Shown here: positions 15,966 through 24,222 of the stretch, in pieces
How positions within the stretch are numbered: the first letter of the stretch is position 1
Layout: each line of letters starts with the position of its first letter
DNA from: Corallococcus carmarthensis
GTDB lineage: Bacteria > Myxococcota > Myxococcia > Myxococcales > Myxococcaceae
Assembly (NCBI RefSeq): GCF_003611695.1
Contig: NZ_RAWE01000061.1
Location: 1-46,538, forward strand
Direction: 5' to 3'
DNA length: 46,538 bases
Translations under genes and position numbers: made by a program
The notes under the pieces: model-generated
What the model was told of the DNA's origin: nothing
Seen by the model: only the letters and a program-made list of their open reading frames with translations
The model's database searches: none

Positions 15966-17432
15966 ATGGCCTCGCTCGAACAGCTCGTCTTCGACAACAC
16001 CTATGCCCGCCTGCCCGCCGGGTTCGCCGCCCGGGTGAACCCCGCGCCCTTCGGGGACGCGCGCGTGGTGAGCGTGAACCCGGCCGCGCTGCGGCTGCTG
16101 GGATTGGACGCGGAGGAGGCCGCGCGCCCGGAGTTCGCGCGCGTGTTCGGCGGGGCCACGCCGCTGCCCGGCATGGAGCCCCTGGCCATGGTCTACGCGG
16201 GGCACCAGTTCGGCGTGTACGTGCCGCGCCTGGGAGACGGCCGCGCGCTGCTCCTGGGCGAGGTGCGCGCCCCGGACGGCGGCAAGTGGGACCTGCACCT
16301 GAAGGGCGGCGGGCCCACGCCCTTCTCACGCGGCGGTGATGGGCGCGCGGTGCTGCGCTCCACCGTGCGCGAGTACCTGGCCGGCGAGGCCCTGCACGCG
16401 CTGGGCATCCCCACCACGCGGGCCCTGTGCATCCTGGGCAGCCAGTCGCCGGTGTACCGCGAGGACGTGGAGACCGGGGCCATGCTGGTGCGCCTGGCTC
16501 CGTCGCACGTGCGCATCGGCACCTTCGAATACTTCCACCACACGGAGCAGCCGGGCCACGTGGCCACGCTCGCGGACCACGTCATCGCCGGGCACTTCCC
16601 CCAGCTCGTGGGCCAGGAGGGGCGCTACGCGCGCTTCTTCGCGGAGGTGGTGGAGCGCACCGCGCAGCTCGTCGCGCGCTGGCAGGCGGTGGGCTTCGCG
16701 CACGGCGTGATGAACACCGACAACATGTCCGTCCTGGGGCTCACGCTGGACTACGGCCCCTATGGGTTCCTGGACGACTTCGACCCCGGCTTCGTCTGCA
16801 ACCACTCCGACCACCAGGGCCGCTACGCGTTCGACCAGCAGCCGCGCGTCGCGCTGTGGAACCTGGCCTGCCTGGGTGAAGCGCTGCTCACGCTCATCAC
16901 CGAGGACGAAGCGCGCGCCACGCTGACCCTCTTCCAGCCCACGTTCGCGCGGCACTTCCTGGCGCGCATGCGCGAGAAGCTGGGTCTGACGGAGGTCCTC
17001 GACGAGGACCGCGAGCTCGTGCAGGACCTGTTCGCGCTGATGGCCGGCTCGCACGTGGACTACACGCGCTTCTTCCGCGCGCTGAACCGCTTCGACTCGA
17101 GCGTGGGCGCGCGCAACGACGCCTTGCGCGACCACTTCCTGCCGCCGGAGGGCTTCGACGGGTGGGCAGAACACTACCGGGCGCGGCTGGCGGCGGAAGG
17201 GAGCGTGGACGGCGAACGCCACGCGCGCATGGACCGCGTCAACCCGAAGTACGTCCTGCGCAACTGGGTGGCCCAGCAGGCCATCGCCCGCGCGCAGGAG
17301 GGGGACTTCGCGGAGGTGGAACGCGTGCTCGCGCTGGTGTCCGCGCCCTTCGACGAACACCCCGGCCAGGAGTCCTACGCGGAGTCCCCGCCCACGTGGG
17401 GACGGCACCTCGTGGTGAGCTGCAGCTCCTGA
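15966..17432 (+). CDS. selO: SelO protein adenylyltransferase (YdiU family)
   Basis: A 488-residue SelO/YdiU pseudokinase. SelO binds ATP upside-down and transfers AMP to Ser/Thr/Tyr of redox proteins. Seen: DLHLKGGGPTPFSRGGDGRA (nucleotide-binding region), an RGE-like region REYLAGEALHALGIPTTRAL, the active-site loop HGVMNTDNM (Asn250, Asp252) and the metal-binding DYGPYGF (Asp262). The protein ends in Cys-Ser-Ser, with Cys third from the end, the position of selenocysteine in animal SelO. Length is near E. coli YdiU (478). It follows the GST by 18 bases, so co-expression with redox enzymes is likely. Confidence 0.95.
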   Translation: MASLEQLVFDNTYARLPAGFAARVNPAPFGDARVVSVNPAALRLLGLDAEEAARPEFARVFGGATPLPGMEPLAMVYAGHQFGVYVPRLGDGRALLLGEVRAPDGGKWDLHLKGGGPTPFSRGGDGRAVLRSTVREYLAGEALHALGIPTTRALCILGSQSPVYREDVETGAMLVRLAPSHVRIGTFEYFHHTEQPGHVATLADHVIAGHFPQLVGQEGRYARFFAEVVERTAQLVARWQAVGFAHGVMNTDNMSVLGLTLDYGPYGFLDDFDPGFVCNHSDHQGRYAFDQQPRVALWNLACLGEALLTLITEDEARATLTLFQPTFARHFLARMREKLGLTEVLDEDRELVQDLFALMAGSHVDYTRFFRALNRFDSSVGARNDALRDHFLPPEGFDGWAEHYRARLAAEGSVDGERHARMDRVNPKYVLRNWVAQQAIARAQEGDFAEVERVLALVSAPFDEHPGQESYAESPPTWGRHLVVSCSS

Positions 17433-17516
17433 CGCACGGGCACAACGGGATGCCGGGCAGGCGGGCAGGCGCACGCGGGCAGGAATCCCGCGCGCGCGGT
17501 GCCTAGCTTGGAAGGC

Positions 17517-18017
17517 ATGATTGAACCTCCCGTTCCGCCTCGCATCGTGTTCCGTGCCCTGGGTCCCGGCCTCGTCGGCGCCGCCGCGCTGACGCTGGTG
17601 CACGAGAGCGCCCGCCGCGTCTTGAAGCACCCGCCACGCATGGACGTGCTGGGCATGCGCTCCCTGGAGAAGGGCATCCGCTATTTCGGCGGCGAGCCCG
17701 CCAAGGGCCGCCAGCTGCACCGCCAGACGCTGGTGGGGGACCTCCTGTCCAACTGCCTCTTCTTCTCGCTCGTGGCCCTGGGACGCCCCAAGCGCCCCTA
17801 CCTGCGCGGGGCGGCGCTGGGCCTGCTCGCCGGCCTGGGCGCGGTGGTGCTGCCACCGAAGCTGGGGCTGGGCCGGGCGCCCTCCCAGGCCCGTCCGTCC
17901 ACGTCGCTGCTCACCGTGGCCTGGTACACGCTGGGGGGTCTGGCCGCGGCCCGCGCGACACGGAAGCTGGTCGCGCGCCGGCAGCCGGAATCGTCCCTGG
18001 GGCGGCCCCTGCATTAG
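17517..18017 (+). CDS. Unknown small membrane protein
   Basis: A 166-residue protein I do not recognise. Hydrophobic stretches at about residues 16-30 (GLVGAAALTLV), 78-92 (LLSNCLFFSLVAL), 100-113 (LGLLAGLGAVVLPP) and 130-145 (LLTVAWYTLGGLAAARA) suggest three or four membrane helices, with basic loops between (ESARRVLKHPPR, GRPKRPYLRG). Either GTG at 17499 or ATG at 17517 can start it; the latter is chosen as it lies after a GGAAGG. It may be an inner-membrane protein of unknown role, between SelO and a zinc-motif membrane protein. Confidence 0.6.
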   Translation: MIEPPVPPRIVFRALGPGLVGAAALTLVHESARRVLKHPPRMDVLGMRSLEKGIRYFGGEPAKGRQLHRQTLVGDLLSNCLFFSLVALGRPKRPYLRGAALGLLAGLGAVVLPPKLGLGRAPSQARPSTSLLTVAWYTLGGLAAARATRKLVARRQPESSLGRPLH

Positions 18018-18080
18018 CGGCGGTCTCCGGCCGGGTGGTGACTGGAACGCACCGCGTGCGGTGGACTACAAATCCCCGCG

Positions 18081-19034
18081 ATGCATCACGTCGACATCCC
18101 GTCCGGAGAGCTGAACGAGTTCGACCTGCCACCGGTCTGCATCATCACCGGTGAGCGGCAGGGCGTGGTCTTCAAGCAGGTGAAGTTCTCCTGGTATCCG
18201 CGCTGGGTGGGCTTCCTCGCCCTCCTCAACCTGCTCATCGCCATCATCGTCGCGGCCGCGATGACGAAGCGGGTGAAGGGAACCCTGCCCTTCACGGAGG
18301 AGGCCTGGAGCCGGTGGAAGCGCGGACAGGTCATCATGGGCGTCTCGGTCGTGGCCGCGATCGCGCTGCTCATCGCGGCGGTTTCCCTGCTGTCGGCCGA
18401 CGTCATCCCGCTGGGCCTGGCCGCGCTGGCGTCGTGCGTGGCCATCCCCGTGCTCGCCTGGGTCTACTTCCTGCGCGGCCGGGGGCCCCAGGTGCGGCGC
18501 ATCGACAAGGACTCCATCGCGCTCGCCATCCCCAACGGTGTCGCCGCGCATGCCATCACGGTCCACTTCCTGGCCGGGCTGCGTCCGCTGGAACGGGAGG
18601 ACGCGGAGGACCTGGACGCGGACGGCGTTCCGGTCCGCGCCGTCTGCGCACGGCACGAAGACATCGTCGCGAACCATGTGTGCACCCGTTGCGGCGCGTT
18701 CATGTGCCCGCGGTGTGAGAACCGCGTCCGCCGCGAGGCACCGCCGCTGTGCCCGGGCTGCTGGGAGCTGCGGACCCGCAACATCGCCGTGGAGGCGAAG
18801 GACCCGGGCATCACGCTGGCGGACTCGGGCCTGCTCGTGGGCGTCATCTCGGTGATTCCCATGTGCTACGCGGCCCACGTCGCGTCGCTGGTGCTCAACA
18901 CCGTGAGCCTGGTGCGCAACCGGCATGCGGACTCGCCCCGCGTCAACCGGAAGAAGGCCATCGCCGGGCTCGCGCTCACCGGCACCGGCCTGTTGCTGAC
19001 GCTCGCGATGCGGCTGTACTCCGGGGGCGGGTAG
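18081..19034 (+). CDS. Membrane protein with Cys/His zinc motif
   Basis: A 317-residue membrane protein I do not recognise by name. After a soluble start, helices lie at about 42-60 (WVGFLALLNLLIAIIVAAA), 90-110 and 112-135. A cytosolic-size insert carries Cys/His pairs: CARHED, CTRCGAF, CPRCEN and CPGCW, laid out like a B-box or zinc-ribbon of two sites. Two further helices end it (GVISVIPMCYAAHVASLVL, KAIAGLALTGTGLLLTLA). The family type 'DUF-plus-B-box' occurs in myxobacteria and often has an unknown role. A four-helix, one-zinc-domain layout would fit a sensor or scaffold. It stands alone. Confidence 0.7.
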   Translation: MHHVDIPSGELNEFDLPPVCIITGERQGVVFKQVKFSWYPRWVGFLALLNLLIAIIVAAAMTKRVKGTLPFTEEAWSRWKRGQVIMGVSVVAAIALLIAAVSLLSADVIPLGLAALASCVAIPVLAWVYFLRGRGPQVRRIDKDSIALAIPNGVAAHAITVHFLAGLRPLEREDAEDLDADGVPVRAVCARHEDIVANHVCTRCGAFMCPRCENRVRREAPPLCPGCWELRTRNIAVEAKDPGITLADSGLLVGVISVIPMCYAAHVASLVLNTVSLVRNRHADSPRVNRKKAIAGLALTGTGLLLTLAMRLYSGGG

Positions 19035-19124
19035 GCGCCCGGCACCTCGCCAGGGTTGGCGAGTGAAACTCCCGGCTCGGTGGCACTTGCCGAAGGTGGA
19101 AGGGCGACCCCAGCCTGAAGGTTC

Positions 19125-19664
19125 ATGGCCACCGACTTCACCCGCCTGCCGCTGCGCGGCGTCCAGGATGCGTTGCACGTCGTCGTCGAGTCGCCCCGCG
19201 GTTCGACGGTGAAGCTCAAATACGACGCGAAGCTCCAGGCCTTCACGCTGTCCCGGCCGCTGACGCGCGGCTTCCGCTACCCGTTCGACTGGGGCTTCAT
19301 CCCCAGCACCCAGGGCCCGGATGGAGACCCGCTGGACGCGCTGGTGTACTGGGACGTGCCCACCTGGCCCGGAGTGGTGCTGCCCTGCCGGCCGCTGGGC
19401 GTGCTCCAGGTGGACCAGAAGAAGCGGGACGCGAAGAACGGCGAGCGCGAACGCAATGACCGCCTGCTGCTCGTCCCGGTGAACGCCACCCGTTCGGACG
19501 ACCTCAATTCCTACCAGGACCTGTCCGAGCGCGAGCGTGAGGAGCTGGAGCACTTCTTCCTCGCGGTGGTGCACTTCGCGGACAAGGACGCGCGCATCCT
19601 CGGTTGGGATGGCCCGGACGCCGCGGAGCGCATGGTCCAGCAGTACACCCTCAAGGAGGACTGA
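19125..19664 (+). CDS. ppa: Inorganic pyrophosphatase, family I
   Basis: A 179-residue soluble pyrophosphatase that hydrolyses PPi and drives biosynthesis. The family I signature is seen as DGDPLDALV (the metal Asp residues), preceded by FRYPFDWGFIP (active-site Tyr region) and followed by CRPLGVLQV. Further Lys/Arg/Asp contacts (KKRDAKNGERERNDR) lie where family members bind phosphate. The length is that of the bacterial hexameric enzymes. The next gene, a CHAD protein that may bind polyphosphate, starts five bases after its stop with a ribosome-binding site inside the ppa end, so a phosphate-metabolism pair is likely. Confidence 0.93.
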   Translation: MATDFTRLPLRGVQDALHVVVESPRGSTVKLKYDAKLQAFTLSRPLTRGFRYPFDWGFIPSTQGPDGDPLDALVYWDVPTWPGVVLPCRPLGVLQVDQKKRDAKNGERERNDRLLLVPVNATRSDDLNSYQDLSEREREELEHFFLAVVHFADKDARILGWDGPDAAERMVQQYTLKED

Positions 19665-19669
19665 CGCGC

Positions 19670-20557
19670 ATGCCGCCTCCCACTCCCATCCGGGGCCTGG
19701 GCCCCGACACCGCGCTGGGCGACGCCGCCCGCCGCATCCTCGCCGGCCGGCTCGCCGACGTGCGCCACCCGGAAAGCCAGCTGGACGGAGAGCTGGACGA
19801 GGACGGCGTGCACGACATGCGCGTGGCCACCCGCCGCCTGCGCGCCGCGCTCCAGGTGTTCCAGGACACCGGCAAGCTCACCCGGCTGGAGGCGGACGTG
19901 AAGCGCCTCCAGGACGCGCTGGGCGACGTGAGGGATTTGCACGTCCAGGACCAGTGGCTGGACACCGCCGCGAAGGGAAAGAAGGACGCGGGCAAGGCGC
20001 TCGCGGGCCTGCGCTCGGCCCACCTGTCCGGCCTGGAGGGCAAGGAGAAGACGCTGCGCAAGGAATTGGAGCGCTGGACGGACCGCACCGTGCCGCGCCT
20101 CCTGAAGAAGCTGGACACGCTGGAGGATGCGCACCGCTTCGCCAGCAAGCGCGTGCGGGGCCACCTGCGCCAGCGCCTGCGCCGCGTGGAGAAGCGCCTG
20201 GAGCGCTACGCGGACGCGCCCGACGCCGCGTCCGCGCACGCCCTGCGCAAGGACCTGAAGAAGCTGCGCTACGAGCTGGAGATCTTCCAGCCCGCCTTCC
20301 GCCGCACCGTGGGCGCGCTGCTGGAGGTCCTGGTGCCCCTGCAGGACGGCCTGGGACAACTGCACGACTCGGACGTGCGCCTGGAGCTGTTCGAGCGCGC
20401 CGCCGCGGAGGCCCCGCCCGGCCAGCGCAAGGCCGCGCGCAAGCTCCTGCCCCAGGCCCGCGACGAGCGCGCGGAGCGCTCCGCGGAGATCGCCCGCGAG
20501 GTGCAGCGCTGGCACGCGGAGGCCATTCCCAAGCGGCTGCGCAAGGCACTGACCTGA
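19670..20557 (+). CDS. CHAD-domain protein
   Basis: A 295-residue helical CHAD protein. CHAD domains are basic, His/Arg-rich helical bundles that bind polyphosphate. The conserved motif VHDMRVATRRLRAALQVF and the later LKKLRYELEIFQ are clear, with paired helices of about 30 residues and many Lys/Arg residues. No CYTH domain is attached. The ATG at 19670 is chosen because AAGGAGGA precedes it. It lies five bases after ppa, which fits a link to inorganic phosphate metabolism: pyrophosphate and polyphosphate. A strong hairpin follows it. Confidence 0.9.
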   Translation: MPPPTPIRGLGPDTALGDAARRILAGRLADVRHPESQLDGELDEDGVHDMRVATRRLRAALQVFQDTGKLTRLEADVKRLQDALGDVRDLHVQDQWLDTAAKGKKDAGKALAGLRSAHLSGLEGKEKTLRKELERWTDRTVPRLLKKLDTLEDAHRFASKRVRGHLRQRLRRVEKRLERYADAPDAASAHALRKDLKKLRYELEIFQPAFRRTVGALLEVLVPLQDGLGQLHDSDVRLELFERAAAEAPPGQRKAARKLLPQARDERAERSAEIAREVQRWHAEAIPKRLRKALT

Positions 20558-20558
20558 A

Positions 20559-20588
20559 GCAGGGCCGCTCCAGTCAGGCAGGCCCTGC
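20559..20588 (+). terminator. Hairpin terminator after the CHAD gene
   Basis: GCAGGGCC and GGCCCTGC form a perfect 8-bp stem with a 14-base loop, immediately after the stop at 20557. No T run follows, so it would be a strong stem of the high-GC kind. Confidence 0.55.
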
Positions 20589-20688
20589 GCTTCCGCAAGA
20601 CCGGCTCCCTGACGCACCCGGGTACAATCAGCCTTTCTGGCGGTTCTGATAGACACCCGGGGCTGTCTCCATCCCGAGGAGTCTGTCC

Positions 20689-22833
20689 TTGTCCCCGAAT
20701 CGCTTCCCGCTCCTGGCCTTCGTGGCCGGGAGCGTCTTGTGTGTCATTGCCTCGCCGCGTCCAGCCCACGCGGCGGGCACCCCCAAGGCGGTCCACCTTC
20801 CGCCCCAGCTCACCAGCGCCACCCAGTCCACGACCGCCGTCCACCCGGGTGACACGGCGTGGCTCCAGCTCCAGGCCATGGACCCGGAGGGCAGTCCGCT
20901 CACCTTCTCCTGGGAATCCACCACGGGCACGTCCGGCACGCCGGTGTCGGACGCCAGCTCCAGCACCCTGGAGTGGACCGCGCCGCAGTGTCTGGCGAAC
21001 GGCCCGCCTCAGGTGAGGGGCACGGTGACCAACGGTTACGGCCTGTCCACGCAGGCGCTGTTCGACTTCGACTTCACGCAGTCCCTGGACTTCGACTACC
21101 AGCCGGAGTTCGCGGCCTCGGGCTTCGATGAGCTCACGAACATGATGCTCACGAACGAGGGGTGGCTGCGCTTGAACACCCATCAGGGACAGCTCTCCAG
21201 CGAGCGCATCGTGTTCCCCAACGAGCAGCACCTGTCGGTCACGTTCGTCCACGAGTCCGCGGGCGCCAGCCACTCGCTCGGCTACATGTACTACGACGAC
21301 CTCGTGGCGCGCGGCTACGTGGACACCCGTGGCACACCGGGCGACTCGTCGGATGACACGCTGGTGGATGCCAATGGCAACGGCGTCGCGGACCTGCACG
21401 AGGACCTCTACAACCTGGCACCCGTCAGCGGCCCCCAGGCGCGCCCGTACATCGGGACGGTCCGCCGCTGCGCGCCCCGGTCCTTCACCTCCCAGGGCGT
21501 CGGCCTCAGCATGCCGGACCTGGCGGTCAACGCGGCCTGTACCCCCGCCTTCGTCCGGCAATCCATCCCGGACGCCCGGCCCGGCACGCACCCGCCCACC
21601 GCCGTGGACGTCGTCGGCAGCTCGCCCACCGAGGACAGCGCGCCCAACGCCAACGGCTACTCGGACCTGGGCCTCTTTGCGCGCATCCCCAACCTGCTGG
21701 AGCCCGCCCACGCGATGAACAACCAGCTGGGCCTGGGGCATCTGCTGTTCCTCCTGGCGGACGACGACGACGACCGGACGACCTTCAACCAGCTGGGCAT
21801 CGTCCCGGACACCGACGACTTCGAGGACGGCATCCCCGACTACGACGTCTCCCGCTACGACGCCCACGGCCTCCTGCGCCCCGTCAATCCGGATCCGGGC
21901 ATCACCCCCAACGACCGCACCGTGGACCTGGGCCGCCTTCCGGCGGGCAAGGAGCTCGTCTTCTTCCTGGTGACCCAGTACCAGTCCGTTCACAGCCTGG
22001 ACGAGAACCAGGTCTACCCGTGCCTGCGCAAGGCGCTGAATGGTCAGTGCACGCTGCACCTGAAGGCGCCCATCCAGGTGTTCTTCTCCAAGGCGAAGTG
22101 GAACCTGGACCAGGACCCCGTGGGCCAGATGCCCGTGGCGCAGCGGAACATCGGCTGCGAATACAACGAGCAGTGCAACGTGGCCTCCCCCCAGAGCTCC
22201 GCGACGGCCTGCTACGTGGCCAATTCCTCGCAGCGGCTGTGCGGGTGGCTGGACTGGGAAGCCCTCATGCGCCTGCGGCAGCCGGACCATGGCAGCCTCT
22301 TCCTGCCCATGGCCGCCGCCAGCGTCTTCCCGTCGGGCAACGGCAACATGCCGCACCTCATGATGAACGCGCCCCTCACGACCAACGGCCAGTGGCTGAT
22401 GGGCTTCGAGGACCTTCCCGGCGGCGCCGACCGCGACTTCAACGACGTCGTCTTCCTGCTGCGCACCGTGACGGAGGGCCGCGTGCGCTCGCGCGTGCTC
22501 AGCCAGGACGACGCGAGCTGCAGGATTGCCCAGGTGTCCTTCCGCAAGTCCGACGGCCTGGACGCGAGGTGCTCCCCCCAGACCTCCATCACCTATGCGC
22601 TGGCCACCGACTGCAAACTCTGTAGCGCGGGCACCTGCGTCCCCAACCCCACGCCCACCTGGTACCCCCTGTCGCTGCCCCGGGGCACGGCCAGCACCAC
22701 GGTGGACGTCTCCAGCACGCCAGGCCAGCAGCTCTGCTGGAAGGCCCAGACGGCCCCGGGGGCGGACTTCCTCTGCCAGCCCACCATCCTCTCCGTGGAC
22801 GTGGGCTACGTCTCCGAACCCGTCGCGCCCTGA
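20689..22833 (+). CDS. Secreted DUF4114-type protein with Ig-like domain (paralogue 1)
   Basis: A 714-residue secreted protein. A signal peptide (LLAFVAGSVLCVIASPRPAHA) is followed by an Ig/cadherin-like beta domain at about residues 30-125 (VHPGDTAWLQLQAMDPEGS), a large middle part and the DUF4114 mark at about 572-591 (GFEDLPGGADRDFNDVVFLL). Acidic loops (DANGNGVADLHED, ADDDDD, PDTDDFEDG) look like calcium sites. The C-terminus carries Cys pairs (CKLCSAGTC). The start is TTG with GAGGAG upstream; the same TTG is kept in paralogue 2. Function is not known; such proteins can be surface or matrix components. An IS remnant begins six bases after its stop. Confidence 0.8.
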   Translation: MSPNRFPLLAFVAGSVLCVIASPRPAHAAGTPKAVHLPPQLTSATQSTTAVHPGDTAWLQLQAMDPEGSPLTFSWESTTGTSGTPVSDASSSTLEWTAPQCLANGPPQVRGTVTNGYGLSTQALFDFDFTQSLDFDYQPEFAASGFDELTNMMLTNEGWLRLNTHQGQLSSERIVFPNEQHLSVTFVHESAGASHSLGYMYYDDLVARGYVDTRGTPGDSSDDTLVDANGNGVADLHEDLYNLAPVSGPQARPYIGTVRRCAPRSFTSQGVGLSMPDLAVNAACTPAFVRQSIPDARPGTHPPTAVDVVGSSPTEDSAPNANGYSDLGLFARIPNLLEPAHAMNNQLGLGHLLFLLADDDDDRTTFNQLGIVPDTDDFEDGIPDYDVSRYDAHGLLRPVNPDPGITPNDRTVDLGRLPAGKELVFFLVTQYQSVHSLDENQVYPCLRKALNGQCTLHLKAPIQVFFSKAKWNLDQDPVGQMPVAQRNIGCEYNEQCNVASPQSSATACYVANSSQRLCGWLDWEALMRLRQPDHGSLFLPMAAASVFPSGNGNMPHLMMNAPLTTNGQWLMGFEDLPGGADRDFNDVVFLLRTVTEGRVRSRVLSQDDASCRIAQVSFRKSDGLDARCSPQTSITYALATDCKLCSAGTCVPNPTPTWYPLSLPRGTASTTVDVSSTPGQQLCWKAQTAPGADFLCQPTILSVDVGYVSEPVAP

Positions 22834-22839
22834 CGGCGG

Positions 22840-24222
22840 CTAGAGCGCCCATCAGGAATCAGCCCGAGGAAAATCGATCTCTTACGAGCACGGTCGACGC
22901 GAGCTGTCGCCGAGTGCTCAGGTCACCTCCGCATGGAGGTGCCGGTTGGACCGATGGAAGCCCACGATGGAGTGCAGTGCCCGCGAGCAGAAGCTCCTGA
23001 GGCTTGCCGACAAGAGTCGGAAGCTCTTCGTCTTTCTGCGCGAGCACCGGCATGAGCTGTTCGACGACGCTTTTCAGGCCGAGTGGGAGTCGATAGCCGC
23101 CCTTTAGAAGGGGCCGGGCGGGTTGAGGACACCCTCAGCCTGCTCGGCCACGCAGGCCGCAAGGTGGCCGAGGGCATGGCGCTCGCGCTCGGAACCGACG
23201 TCGAGGAGGTGTGTCAGCAGGCCGATGCGCCGTTGTTGCGGGCCAGCAGCATCAAGGCCGGCCTCGACATCGATTGGAGCGCGCCCGACGCGAAGCTCGA
23301 CGCACTCAATCGCCTGTGCCGACAACTCGACGGCCTCATGGCCTGGGTGGCGAAGCAGTCGAAGTCGTGCGTCGCGGCTCCGCTGACTCGCTACATCGAA
23401 GCGCTCGCGCAGGTGCGCGAACAGGACCTTGAGCCGCACCCCAAGGGTGGCGTTCAGATTCGACAAGGCGTGGCGGCCGACAGGCGCATCTCCATCGAAG
23501 ACCCGGACATGCGCCACGGGCGCAAGAGCAAGCGTTTCAATGGCTACAAGCAGCACCTCAGCACCGACCTCGACACCGACCTCGTGGTGGCCTGCGCCGT
23601 GACGCCAGCCAACCGCCCCATGAGGAGGCAACCGGTGCACTGCAGGAAGACATGGCCCACCAGGACCTCTTCCCCGACGTCCTCCTCATCGACAGGGCGT
23701 ACCTCAACAGCGCAATGACCGAAGACGTGCTGGCGAGCGGCGGCGACGTCGTCTGCCGGCCGTGGCGAGGAGCCAGCGCGAAGCCCGGACTGTTCGGCAA
23801 GCGCGACTTCAAAGTGAACATCCGCGACGGCACCCTCACGTGCCCTGCTGGCGAGGTGGAGCCCTTCGAGCCCGGCGCCGTCGTGCAATTCGACCCGGAA
23901 GCCTGCGGGCCGTGCAAGCTGCGCTCAAGTTGTACCCAGGCCTCATCCGGCAAGGGGCGCAGCGTCACGATGGGTGACGATGAGCGGCTCCAGCAGCGCC
24001 TTCGCTCACGTCCGCAGTCGCGCGCGGGCCGCGCACAACTCCGCGAGCGTGTCGGCGTCGAACATCGCCTGGCTCAGCTCGCCAACCGCCAGGGCCCGAA
24101 GGCCCGTTACAGAGGCACGCGCCGCAACCACTTTGACCTCAGGCGACTCTCGGTCGTCCAAAACCTCGAGGTCGCCGCGCGTTACCTTCGCGCGTCGTGA
24201 CCTGACCTGTTCGGCGCTCTAG
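22840..24222. mobile_element. Decayed IS1182-type insertion sequence with intact ends
   Basis: The element is 1383 bases long. Its ends are inverted repeats: CTAGAGCGCC at 22840-22849 and GGCGCTCTAG at 24213-24222, perfect over 10 bases and extended by a partly matching CAGG further in. Inside is a broken transposase gene on the plus strand. Known relatives are about 1.6-1.9 kb, so this copy has lost internal sequence. The ends' outer CTAG is palindromic and may be target site or part of the repeat. Confidence 0.85.
22967..24200 (+). pseudogene. Broken IS1182-family transposase
   Basis: The gene is in three frames. Frame one runs from the ATG at 22967 (REQKLLRLADKSRKLFVFLR, HELFDDAFQAE) to a stop at 23105-23107. 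Frame two then resumes at GVDSRPLEGAGRVEDTLSLL (about 23086), the segment that in intact relatives follows some 120 residues later, so an internal deletion has joined them. Frame two carries RISIEDPDMRHGRKS. At about 23620 one base is missing, and frame three continues with DVLLIDRAYLNSAM, the next DDE-type Asp, and ends at 24200 (NHFDLRRLSVVQNLEV). It cannot make an active transposase without help. Confidence 0.88.

Noticed and set aside
19078-19095. TGGCACTTGC before ppa as a sigma-54 promoter
   Set aside because: The GG and GC elements are too close; the required ten-base gap is absent.
20623-20628. TACAAT as a -10 box for DUF4114 paralogue 1
   Set aside because: No -35-like sequence is found at 16-18 bases upstream, and paralogue 2's leader does not keep it.
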